A stretch of 64,000 bases of DNA from Caecitellus pseudoparvulus (Eukaryota; Bigyra: Bicosoecida), in contig CBFFRQ010000079.1 in assembly GCA_965644315.1 (NCBI GenBank), positions 300,175 through 364,174 of the forward strand, given 5' to 3'. Numbering within the stretch: the first letter of the stretch is position 1; each line of letters opens with the position of its first letter. The notes under the pieces are model-generated. The model worked only from the letters and a program-made list of their open reading frames with translations. It did no database searches and was not told the origin of the DNA. This document shows positions 49,701 to 60,464 of the stretch, one piece after another. A program made the position numbers and the translations under genes.

Positions 49701-52700
49701 GAGCCTGGTGTCATCCGTTCCCCCTGTGCCGTTGTCAAAGGCAGACATCCTGCGGAGTGCAGAAGGTGGATCTGAAGGTGCAGCAATTGGCCGTCGCCAG
49801 GTGTACTTCAAGCACCCCACGGATGTGGTGGAGTCGCAGCTGGCCGTGCCGGAACCACTCCCGGCTGTCGTGTCTTGCTTGCCGGACGACAAGCCCATGC
49901 CCACCATCTGCGCAGGTACGGCGCTGCTGCACCACGGAGTGACGGTGGCCAAACCCCCCACCGCCCGCCGGGCAGTGAAGCGGGCGGACGGTGTTGGCGC
50001 AGGGAAGACAGCTCGCACAGGGCACGGCATGCGCTCAATGCGTGCATCTACATCTCGGTCAGTGCAGAGCCGACACAGTGTAGCGACTGAGCTTGAGCCC
50101 GTCGAGGTTGTGGAAGGTGCGGCACCTGACCTGGACATGTCGTCGAGCAGCGATGATGAGGAAGGTGGATTTGCGCTGTACGACGATCACGAATCTGTGC
50201 AGCCACAGCAGGTGTCCACTGTCGGGGCGGCAGCTGGGGGAAAGGACTTCAGCCACCTCAGGTACGAAGATGGGGAGGAGGAGGTTGGGGACTATTCCGA
50301 CCTCAAGTACATGCTGGACACAGTGGACGTGGGTGGTGCTGGGGGGCGCTTCGCCGTGGGTGCGCACATGGCTGCCGCCATGACGCGAGGCAAGTGGTAC
50401 TGGGAAGTGACCCTGCATGACCTGCCCCAGGACTGCTCCCTGGGCATCGGTATCGCCAAGTACGAGTTTGTGCAGGCCATGTCTGCGGGCCACGCCGAGG
50501 GCGAAGGGCTCAAGCGCGCGTGGAACAACAATGTGTGGCTTGTGAGCGAGGAAAGCGCCCAGCACGTGTCCATTGCTCCCGACGGCATCCAGCTGTGCAA
50601 AGGCTTCAACGTCTCCTGCTTCAGCAGTGGGTCTCGCATCGGCATCCTGCTGGACATGAACGAGCGCCAGATGTTCATCACTGTGGATGGCTGGACCACC
50701 TCCAAGTGCATGGCCTTTGGCAAAGAGGCATTGCACGAGGCAGACCTGGCAGTCGTGCCCTTCATTCAAGGGCGCACGACCACCACCGAGCAGGCCCTGC
50801 ACGTTCAGTTTAGCTTTGGCGCTGGGGTGTGCCCCACTCCGCTGGCTCACTTTAAGAATGAAGACTCGCACCTGGGCGCTGCGGTGGGAGGTGAGATGTC
50901 TGAGGCGAAAAGCCCTGCCGGGCTGGGGTTCCAGCCCTACGGCAGGCGCCTGCGGCAGGTATTCGGTGCCATCAACACGCGCTTCAATAGGGGCCTGCTG
51001 CTGCTGTACTACGGCAATGCGCGCGTGTCTGAGGACTGCGATGTGCGGTCGGTGCCGTTGAAGGTGTCCGATTCTGGCGGCGTGCTGACATCAGCTCAAC
51101 AAGCTGTTGTGGTCATGCGAGATGCCCTCGTGTCGGGGGGCCGCCACTACTTTGAACTCGAGTACTGCCGCCAGCCTGGCTGCGATGCTTCCTCTCTGCA
51201 GGAATTGTCCATCGGCTGGGCCGATGTCGCCTTCCAGGGCAACAGCGACGAAGCTGGTGTCGGGCACGACGCACACTCGTGGGGCTGGTTGCCCTTTGAA
51301 GCTGGCACCAGACACGGCTTCTTGTACCAGCATGATAGGTTTGGGACCCTTGACCGTGACTTTGAGGATGTGAAAGTTGGCGATGATGGTGCCATGCCAA
51401 GCAAATCCTTGGTGTTTAGCTGTGCTGTCGATGTGGATGCCCGCATCATGATGTGCACGGTCAAGGGTGACTGGTCCAGCCGTGCTTTTGTCGCGTTCCA
51501 GCACTTTGATTTCGTTGAAGGGCTCATGCCTGCCTTCTCCTGCCGAACAAGCACTACGCCCGTCCCACACCGGTTCGTCTTCCGACTGGGTCCGCCTCTG
51601 ACAGCCGCAGAAGACCTCCTCGGGGGCCCGCCTGGCTTCTCGCCCATCGCAGAGGAGGTGGACCTCCCACCCTCATCCGCTGCCATGCAAGAAGCGCTCA
51701 GTGCCCGCCCAGGACGGCCAAGTGCCACAGGTGCAGGGCATGGCGGCGGAGCGGCAGCCTCCGGACGGGACAGCTTCAGCAGCTCTGAGCTGTCCTTGGA
51801 CTTGGCCGGTATGGGTGCCGGTGGCGAAGAGATGCCTGCAGACTGCATGCGCCTTGCACCATCTGCGCCCAATAGTATCGTCACGCTTCCAGCCCCACAT
51901 CGCCGCCTGGGTCTGCAGCTGCTGGGGTCGCAGCTCTTGTGTATCGATGACAACTTGAGTGCGTGGGGTGCTGGTGGCTCGTTCCCCACCGCCGGCATGC
52001 CACAAGGGCGAGTGTGCGGTGGTTTGTGGTACGTGGAGATGCACATGGTGCACGGCAGCCACAATGACGTGCAGGCTGGGTGGGCAGATGAGGAGTTCGT
52101 GGGAGACTGTGCGAATGGATGTGGCACGGGGGACGATGGCCACTCCTGGGGTGCAGATGGAGGCCGCAGCCTCTTGTGGCACAATGGAAGAAAGTCGTGG
52201 GGCGTGCGATGGAACGATGGCGACACGCTGTGTTGCTTGCTTGACGCCACCAACCGCAAGATGTGGTTTGCTGTGAACGGCGAGTACACTGACAAGTCCC
52301 TGGCGTTCCAAGGTGACGAGATGGACTTCTCAGGGTCGCTGTACCCCGTGTTTACTGCATCATCCTACTCCGATGCGCTCATGCACATGCGTGTACGCCA
52401 GGAGGACTTTGCATTCGCCCCAGACTTTGGCGCAGGCAAGCATATACCTGTGGAGGAAGTGGAGGCGCCTGAGCGCCTGCGGGCCCTGTCGGAAGCCATC
52501 GACTTCAACACAGCCATGTTCGATATTCACGGCATTGCAACATCAAGGGCTGACGATGAGCACTGTGGTGGCAGCATCGTGCCACACCTCATCGTGCCAC
52601 ACCCGACGTCGTCAGTGGCCACTCTTGAAGGCATCACTGCCGCCGCTTTTATCCGGAACTCGTCTTCGGATGAAGGTCACGCCTGCTTGCGCCTCGTTAC

Positions 52701-55026
52701 AGGCGACTCCCGAGGTTCTGTGCGCGTGTGGCAGGTGAATGCCGGCTTGCAGTACATCCAAGAGCTTGGCCACGGCGTGCAGACGGAAGGCGAAGCAGTC
52801 AAGTCTCTGTGCCGTGCTGAGCGGGAGACGTACGAGGCGCGGTCAGTGGCTCTGGTGGGCATTGACAAGGTCGGTGTCTGCGTGTGGGGCATCTCCAACG
52901 ACCGTGTGGAGGGCGACTTCGCCCCTGTGGAAGTGCACGATTCGGAAGCAGATGTTGCAGGCTCAGGCGATAGCATCTTGCCGGGTTTCTTGCGAGAGAT
53001 GGACGTGCCGCCTGGACAGGGGTACGAGCCCATTCCCATCAGGCTGGAGAAGCTGGACATTCCGTTGACGGGGGAGGACGGCAAGTGCTTCATGGATGCT
53101 CGAACGCTCGTCCAAAGCACGAAGCGGTATTCCACTGGGGAGGAGCCAGCCCTTTTCGTGCAGACTGCGTCGAAGTCCATTGTGCCTTGGCGACTGACCC
53201 ACCTGGATGCCGAGCCGCTGGGCGCCACTACGAAGTGGCTGAAGTCGGCCAAGCACATCACCGCCAAGCTGCTGCCAGGGCGCCTGAGCAACTTCACAGC
53301 GCACTGGCCCCTCAAGGATCCAGACACCGGCGACTACGACACGAAGTACTTGCTCACTGCTGGGCGGGAGATCTACGTCTTACACTGCGGCAACGGGTAT
53401 GGGCTGTTGGAAGACGGGGACGAGGCGACCCTGGAGAAGGAGCGACAGGCACGCCTGCTGCTGCACGGCCTCATTCCCGATGACGGCATCCCCGTCGGCA
53501 TCGTGTCGTACTTCTTTGCCTTCCCTTCTGCATTTTTCGGGGCCACGCGAGAGGTGCGGAACAGACTGGAGCCAGACACAGACGCGTCCCGCGAGTTTGC
53601 CTCAGCGCCAGTGACGGGGCTGCAGTTGAAGTACAAGAGCCAACTGCCCCTCATTGACCATGTCCCTGCCAACCAGAAGGCTTGGGGGGCTCTGTCGTGG
53701 TTTGCGACGGTGACGAGCACTGGTGGCATCTACTTCAGCAATGTCACGGAGCAAGCGCGTGCTCTGAACCACTTTGCCGCCGAGGTCATCGAGCTGTCTA
53801 CAGGGGAGCGCATCACGCAGGTCTCGTCCATCGCGAACCCCCCGGCGGTGAAGTGGGAGGCCACTGGCGAAGACGGCAAGGTGCAGCGGCAGGTGTGGCT
53901 GGACTACGTGGCTGCTGCCACAGAGAAGCAGGCGTCCATGAGCGAGGAGGAGGAGACCGTCGTGGTGGATGCGCCGCACCCCAGCATGCCCCCTCCCAAC
54001 GACGTCATCCTGGTGGGCACGTCACATGGGCGTCTGCTGGCTGTAATCGGCGCGCCGCGCTCTGCTCATGTCACAGAGTCCTTGTGGATGGACTGGCGGG
54101 TGGTGGCTGAGATGGCACCCCAACACGAGGGCAGCATCACGCAGATCGTGCCCATGAGCAAGGACTTCCGACACAAGGTGGAACCGTGGATCAGCTCCTC
54201 CATGCCGACACTGCGGGTGGACAGGCTGTCCGCTGCCATTGACTTCCTCTTCATCACCACTGGCGCCGATCGCAAGATCAAGCTGATGACTCTGGACATG
54301 GACAACAACTTCATCTGCTTGTCTGAAGCAAGCCACGCGGAGGATCCCTCCACGCAGGTGTCCAAGGTGGACTTGAGCCGAGTGGGCGCCGGGCATCGGC
54401 CCTCGGCGGTGGAGGCCCATGCGGAGCATTCTGCGACGCTGACGGGCTCAGGTGCGAGTGGCCTGCACGAGTCATCATCGTCTGTACCGCAGGACGGCGC
54501 TGTCGAGTCCAAGGCGCCGCCTCCTTTGCCCACTCCTGCGTCGGGTCGGGCAGACAGCCCAGGCGGATTTGAAGCAGAAGAGAAGCAGAAACCTGGCAGT
54601 GGGCAAGCCAAACCAGCCCAGGGCGGCTCTCCCGGCCGCCTTTCCTCCAGTGGCAACCCTGGTGAGGATGATGAGGATCTGGATGAACACAAGGAGGACG
54701 CCATGCTGAAGATGAGCACCATGCGCCTGCTGACAGGGCAGAGCAAGAAGAAGGGCTTCGGCTCACCGGACTCCAAGGGACATCCTCAACGTGGCTCGAC
54801 CATGTCGCCCAAGGGCGGCGACCAGGTGGCAGAGGCGGAGGACTACTTTGACTTTGCAGTCATGGACGACAGCGATGACGCGCTGCGGTATGCGGGCAGC
54901 GAGAGCCGCAAGGTGCTGCAGAGCAAGTACGCACCCGAGTTCAACGCTGGCGGGCCAACGCGCCCCCTGCCCATGGTTTCTGGCAGGCGGAAGTACCAGA
55001 TCCTCGGCATCGATGGGCTGTTCATT
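28774..55026 (+). CDS. Giant multi-pass membrane protein with five SPRY domains, truncated by telomere repeats
   Basis: The product has about 8,728 residues before the break. The start is ATG 28774. A 69-nt in-frame intron (29083-29151, GTGCGG...CCCGCAG) interrupts the first membrane helix; its removal gives LCFLALLLTISMVIPSLYSL. Residue order (spliced): cytosolic tail 1-88; TM1 about 89-110; a glycosylated ectodomain about 111-630; TM2 about 631-668; TM3 about 1023-1056; TM4 about 1092-1117; an acidic Ser cluster near 1172; a Cys cluster ALTCCCMRCPQSVCSAWYCC near 1397; TM5-6 about 1535-1593; then ~4,700 residues of Ala/Lys/Glu-rich helical sequence. Five SPRY domains follow (about 48180-48730, 48870-49710, 50340-50950, 51000-51660, 51850-52440), then a WD/propeller-like region (52580-54350) with GDSRGSVRVWQV. 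The frame enters TTAGGG repeats after GIDGLFI. No named family is recognised. The true C-terminus is missing. Confidence 0.85.
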
Positions 55027-55898
55027 AGGTTAGGGTTAGGGTTAGGGTTAGGGTTAGGGTTAGGGTTAGGGTTAGGGTTAGGGTTAGGGTTAGGGTTAGG
55101 GTTAGGGTTAGGGTTAGGGTTAGGGTTAGGGTTAGGGTTAGGGTTAGGGTTAGGGTTAGGGTTAGGGTTAGGGTTAGGGTTAGGGTTAGGGTTAGGGTTA
55201 GGGTTAGGGTTAGGGTTAGGGTTAGGGTTAGGGTTAGGGTTAGGGTTAGGGTTAGGGTTAGGGTTAGGGTTAGGGTTAGGGTTAGGGTTAGGGTTAGGGT
55301 TAGGGTTAGGGTTAGGGTTAGGGTTAGGGTTAGGGTTAGGGTTAGGGTTAGGGTTAGGGTTAGGGTTAGGGTTAGGGTTAGGGTTAGGGTTAGGGTTAGG
55401 GTTAGGGTTAGGGTTAGGGTTAGGGTTAGGGTTAGGGTTAGGGTTAGGGTTAGGGTTAGGGTTAGGGTTAGGGTTAGGGTTAGGGTTAGGGTTAGGGTTA
55501 GGGTTAGGGTTAGGGTTAGGGTTAGGGTTAGGGTTAGGGTTAGGGTTAGGGTTAGGGTTAGGGTTAGGGTTAGGGTTAGGGTTAGGGTTAGGGTTAGGGT
55601 TAGGGTTAGGGTTAGGGTTAGGGTTAGGGTTAGGGTTAGGGTTAGGGTTAGGGTTAGGGTTAGGGTTAGGGTTAGGGTTAGGGTTAGGGTTAGGGTTAGG
55701 GTTAGGGTTAGGGTTAGGGTTAGGGTTAGGGTTAGGGTTAGGGTTAGGGTTAGGGTTAGGGTTAGGGTTAGGGTTAGGGTTAGGGTTAGGGTTAGGGTTA
55801 GGGTTAGGGTTAGGGTTAGGGTTAGGGTTAGGGTTAGGGTTAGGGTTAGGGTTAGGGTTAGGGTTAGGGTTAGGGTTAGGGTTAGGGTTAGGGTTAGG
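55025..55898 (+). repeat. Internal telomere array (TTAGGG), about 145 units
   Basis: After one five-base unit TTAGG, the array is perfectly periodic TTAGGG from 55030 to 55898, with no variant units seen. The G-rich strand runs left to right, the correct orientation for a right chromosome end. It starts inside the giant SPRY gene's reading frame, and TTCATTAGG at the junction offers only a few bases of shared sequence. The pattern matches de novo telomere addition at a break, later buried by a retroelement. An assembly chimera or telomere-telomere misjoin is the main alternative. Confidence 0.95.
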
Positions 55899-56719
55899 CA
55901 ACTCACAATGCATTTCACCTCGGCACAGCTTGGCACCGTACAGCTTGAGCGTCACACGGGCGCCCCACAATGCACCTCTGCACATGTAGGACGCCACAGC
56001 GGCTACCGCTTGGCGCGGATTCGCAACAAACACAGGCTTGCACCCGTTATATCTGCCGCCACTTGCTAGGGCAGGTCCCTGCCCGCTCCAATTCATCATC
56101 TTGGCCCTCCTCCGCTACACTTCATCCCTTGCTCGCCAGCGCCAGACACCTGGGGCACACCAGAGCACACCCAGGCATCCGCGCAGTCTTGACAACAGAT
56201 CATAATCCAAATTCCTCACCCACCTCCTCTGTGGCCCTCATAGGCCTCTCTGCGCCCTTCATGAGGTGTGTGCTCCGCCTCTGCGCGGGAACTCCGGCCG
56301 GGTGCGTGGTGCGGAATTCGATCGCGCACACCAGCACCCGTGCGCACACACGCGCCCGCGCCACAGAGCGCATCGCGCGCATCAAGGGGGATACAGAAAG
56401 GAAAAGGACCTTCTTCTTCAGCCCGTCACGCCCTGGTTTCGTGGTGAGTGAGCTTGCTTCATCGTCAGCCGCCATCCGGGCCGCGGCCGTGCAGCACTGC
56501 GGCTGCACACGCGCCGCGGCCCGAGGCACGCTCCCGCTCACTCCACTGCTACTCGCAGGCTGTGTAGTAAGTAAAAGGTAAGGTCTTGGGCATCTGCTTG
56601 GGCTACCGTGGCTATCACCACGCTTCCACACAGGTTCATCACGTCAGGACACTCGTGGAGGGTAGACGCGGCCACAAGCGTGGCTGTTCCACTCCCCGCC
56701 CGCACGCCTGCGTTCCGCC
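55899..56719 (-). other. 3' region of the retroelement
   Basis: This is ~820 nt downstream of the last ORF2 fragment on the minus strand and directly abuts the internal telomere array. No protein is recognised. It contains a CA/CG-rich alternating stretch near 56325-56370. It probably serves as the 3' untranslated region recognised by the reverse transcriptase, but part of it could be old subtelomeric DNA unrelated to the element. No polyadenylation-type A-run ends it. Confidence 0.5.
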
Positions 56720-57580
56720 TTACTCCTCGCTCTCTTCACAGGAACCATCGGGCCCTTCCCCCTCACCATCAGTGTCTGCATGGGCTGGCTGAGGCCCCAT
56801 GAAGTGCTGCAGCGTCCTCTGGACCTTGCCCTCCGTGGACGGCACTCGGCCAGCCTTGGCAGGGAAAAGGTGCGTGCCCTGCGGCGAGTGCGGGGCCTGC
56901 GCTGTGCCGCGTGGCCGCTGACCGCACTGGCTGCGTGCGGCCAGCAGCGGCGCCCCGCGCCCATGTACTGCCCACCACAGGTACTCAGCATGCCTCTGGA
57001 CAGCAAGGTGGTGGGCATCGGTCATACGCAGCATGTAAGTGACTGTGACCCGCCACGCCTTTGCTGTGAACTCAACCGCGCTGCGCAGGATGTCTTGCCA
57101 TACAGCTGGGGCACGGACACGGCAAGGACCAGCACGGTGGACGAGAGGTGGGGGTGGGAGAGGACAGCCGCCTCTTTCATAGAGACAAGCTGCTCTTCGT
57201 CGGCCAGCCCCCACCGGTGAGGCCACTGCCCGCAGAGCAGGAGCCTGTGGAGGTCCTCGAGGTCCCGCACGCTTCGCCGCGCTGGGTCGGGGGCACGAAG
57301 GACGGCGTGGCAGATCTTGGGGATGGGCAGGCACTGCACTTGGCCCGCCGCGGGACTCGGGCACAGCTGACCTGTTGGCCAGTTCTCTGAACTTGGTCAT
57401 CGTGTGTTGGCGTGCCATGGTGAGTTCGTGGTGGGTGCAGTGCAGCAGGATGTGCACGTGCAGCTGTACATCGGTGTTGAGTCCGCAAATCGGACAGCAC
57501 TCGTACAGAGTGGCACTGTCCCCCCATGAAGAAGCTGTAAGGTCTGGAAGTGATGGACCATCACCTGGTGGGCCTGTCAT
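56720..57580 (-). pseudogene. ORF2 C-terminal fragment with zinc-finger-like motif
   Basis: This open frame carries the end of the retroelement polyprotein. Near its start it has CPICGLNTDVQLHVHILLHC, a Cys-X2-Cys plus later His/Cys pattern like the zinc knuckles that follow the reverse transcriptase in many non-LTR elements. It later has a hydrophobic stretch WRVTVTYMLRMTDAHHLAVQ that resembles element tails, and it ends with an acidic GEGEGPDGSCEESEE run. It is out of frame with the reverse-transcriptase pieces upstream (58117-58623), so it cannot be translated as part of one protein in this copy. It is assigned by position and motif, not by a recognised family match. Confidence 0.55.
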
Positions 57581-58116
57581 CAGGACAGACCCAGAAGAGG
57601 GGGTTCACCCTGTGTGGCAGTGGATGTAGCCACACGAAGTGCTGCGCACCAGGCCCAAGATGATAGGGCCTGGGCTTCTGCACTTGGGGGATTCGGCTGT
57701 CGGTGGTGTAGTGGGCAGCTGCACTCGGCACTGCCTGGGCTACATGAAGATACGACGCGAGGACTTGGCGACGCAGGGCCCAGGGGGTGTCTGCCGTGAA
57801 GGCCGGGGGTTCGGCCATGGACGACGTCTCGCTGGCAGCCACCCCAACCACCGCAGACCTGTGGAGGCCCGGGGTGGTCTTAAGTCCGGCAAGGACTTGG
57901 GCAAGGGCTGTGCAGCATGCTCAGAGCCAGGTGCACATGCAAGCCGAAGCTGTGCAAGGTCTGGCATGCAGCCCATGAGCCAGAGGTCCAAGAGGGCATG
58001 CAGTGCCCACGGAGCAGGGACACTGGCAGCCCGGAGTCGACCTCCATCAGCAATGGTGTCGACGATGAAGGTCGTCGACATCGAAGCAGGCATAAGGTCA
58101 AGGGCCTGCGGGATGG

Positions 58117-58623
58117 TCAGGCACAGAGCTCGGGCAAGAGGTGTCCGAGTGCAGCATCCGGAGAGCCTCTGACAAACATCCCAGTCCGCAGTTGCGTGGA
58201 GCGGATGTGGGCAGGCAGGACTCCGCATAGAGCCAGCTTGGCGTAGCTGTGGGGGCGCATGAGTGCACTCTGCGAGCCGACTTGGGTCCTGTCCAAGGCG
58301 AGGGCGACGCCGCGGTCAACATCGCGCAGCGGAAGCAGGGAACTGTTGGCTTGGGTGGACAGCATGTAGTCGGCGGCTGACGTGACAGTGGCATACCCAA
58401 CCAGGTGCCGCTGCTGCACATCGAGCCAGGTGGCACTGAGCAGCGCGCCCGCAGTGAACTCCGGCTTGGATGCAAGCAAGCCCAGCTTGTTGCAGGGTAA
58501 GTGCACGGGTCTTGGCAGGATGTTCGGACATCGGCACACCCAAGTAGTGTACTCGGCCACCCGTTGGATGGACTTGGTGCCAACCTTCAGCATGCTGCCC
58601 GCTTGAGGGCAGCCGAGCGCCAC
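58117..58623 (-). pseudogene. ORF2 fragment downstream of the reverse-transcriptase catalytic site
   Basis: A continuation of the LINE polyprotein after the YADD block, with MLKVGTKSIQRVAEYTTWV, which resembles the thumb-region LKVGxxxxxVxxYxYLG pattern of non-LTR reverse transcriptases. The matching LGVPMSEHPAKTRALTL peptide lies in another frame over the same DNA (58897-58316), so a frameshift falls inside this region. The later part is an uncharacterised cysteine- and leucine-containing linker. It has no independent function. Confidence 0.6.
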
Positions 58624-58638
58624 ACCAACTTCTTCCTT

Positions 58639-59670
58639 TCACTCGACTGGTGTCCGGCTGCCTCGCACGGAGTTGGCAAGGATCATGACCCCGGACTTCG
58701 ACGGGTTGATGGCAAGGCCAACCTGGGCAGCGATGGCCTTCACCTCTACGAAGATTCGGTGCAAGGCCGTGGCAGACGTTGCGATGCAGGCCAGGTCGTC
58801 TGCATACAGGGTGTGGGTGACATGGCCTGCTGGTGTTGGGATGCCCACTCCCTGGATGCCTTGGAGGGGCATCTCGGGAGTCCTTGCGACAGCACATCTA
58901 TCGCAACCTTGAAGAGGAGGGGGACAGAGCTCCTCCTTGGGGGACACCATTGCTGACAGGAAGGGGGCGACAAAGACCATGCGCGTGTTGATGGAGACCG
59001 TCGCCTTGGACATGCACTCCTTGATGACGGCCAGGAGTGGCGCAGGAGGGAGGCAGCCTCAAGGATCTCTGTGATGGCTGCGTGGCTCACAGAGTCGAAT
59101 GCTCCCCGGAAGTCCACGAAGAGTACCAGGACTTGCACTGGCGCTGTTGACTGTCGCAGTGGCCCTTGATCACCTCTTGGAGAGCCAAGATGTGCTCATG
59201 CGTGTTGCGGTGTCGAGTGAAGCCAGCCTGCTCCTTCGACACCCATGTTTGCATCCAGGACTCCAGGCATGCAGCGGCCACTGAGAAGAAGAGCTTCGCA
59301 GGAGCGGGGGGCGGCATACAATCACGGGGTATGCGAGGCCGCCCAGCTTCACTCGTCTTCTTGGGGATGAGTGACCCAATGCCTGCATGGTAGTCTGGCG
59401 GCAGGTGCCGTGTTGCAACGCTTGGATGACGGATTGGGAGTAGATGTCTTGGAAGCCTGGCCCAGCATACTTGATGTGCTCTGATTGGAACTTGCCAGAG
59501 CCTGGGTGTCGATGCAAGCTGAGGATCCCATGAGGACTTTGACTTGCTTCTTGGAGGGAAGCCATGTCACTGGCGGGGTGAAGGACTCTTGGGCTGAGGG
59601 AAGGAACCTTGCCAGCCCGGTACTTCAGCGATGTTGGCCTGGGCTTGTTGTGACTCAGGATGCCAGACAT
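58639..59670 (-). pseudogene. ORF2 reverse transcriptase core, broken by frameshifts
   Basis: Reverse-transcriptase blocks appear in order but in three frames. AGIGSLIPKKTSEAGRPRIP (about 59384-59325) matches the early LIPKK block, and SKEQAGFTRHRNTHEHILAL (about 59240-59180) the next. LFVDFRGAFDSVSHAAITEI holds the motif A aspartate (about 59122-59063). LLFKVAIDVLSQGLPRCPSK (about 58918-58860) belongs with the block before the active site, and TLYADDLACIATSATALHRI contains the catalytic YADD (about 58811-58752). At least three indels separate these blocks. All catalytic residues visible are intact, so the enzyme was functional in a recent ancestor or source copy. The order LIPKK, FVDF, YADD is diagnostic of LINE-type reverse transcriptases. 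Confidence 0.8.
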
Positions 59671-59729
59671 CTGCTTGGCAACCTCCTCTTCACCAGATCA
59701 GGAGGAGATGAGCACTCCCTGCATGGACT

Positions 59730-60464
59730 TCACGGACCTGATGGGAGCTCGACGGGCTCGACGACCTCGACCTGACAGGCGCTTGATGCGAGGTGGGCAG
59801 TGAAGGGATCCGTGACAGCGAGTTCCCTCAAGCGTGCTCGGATCCTGGACAGAGTGACATGTCGCTTCTTCTTCACAAGCCTCGTGCACTTCCGCATTGC
59901 ATCCTTGCGGCATTGAAGCGTGGCGTGTAGCTCTTCAGTGGCCATGGAGATTCCCTCTCGGATGGCACGGGCGTGGTCTGCTGAGGATGCCGACCGGTGG
60001 CAAGTGCGAGCTCGGTGCAGCTTGGCAATGGTCTTCCGCAGCTTGGACACGCGTGCAGTCATGGACTTCTTGAGCCCGCTGGCCGCCTTGATGTCCATCT
60101 TCAGCTGGGGCAGAGGGTCACGGGGGTCTTGGCCTTGCGATGTGTGTCCATAGCCGCAGCTTCGATAGCACCGTTGAGAAAGGATAGGGCTCGTGGCGGC
60201 GCTGCCTGTCTGGAGCGCGGTGGCCCGCGAGCTGAGGGATCCTCGAAACATCGCTTGCGCTGCCAGCCCAGCCTCTGTCGCTGAGGTCCACCAGGGTGGC
60301 ACCGCCTGTACATGGGGGCTCTTGGATGATGTCCACACTCGCTTGGCAGGCTTCACTCGGACTTCTGCTGCAACAAGATGATGGTCACTGAGGACTAGTC
60401 GAGCGGCACTCTTTTTCGTCCCGCTGGAGAACGTTGTTGTGATGTGCAGTGGTCTGCTCAACAT
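59730..60464 (-). pseudogene. ORF2 endonuclease C-terminus and linker
   Basis: An open frame of about 244 residues. Near its start is RLVLSDHHLVAAEVRV, the SDHxxV motif that ends the AP-like endonuclease of LINEs and supplies the catalytic Asp-His pair. The rest is a basic, Lys/Arg-rich linker leading to the reverse transcriptase, with KKKRHVTLSRIRARLREL near the end. The preceding endonuclease piece (RYGRALDHILMS, about 60511-60484) is in another frame and is followed by a stop, so one indel lies near 60480 and another near 60541. Confidence 0.7.

Noticed and set aside
54843-56099. Minus-strand open frames reading (Asn-Pro)n and (Thr-Leu)n through the internal telomere array
   Set aside because: They are the complement of perfect TTAGGG repeats, which are stop-free in these frames; there is no independent coding signal.
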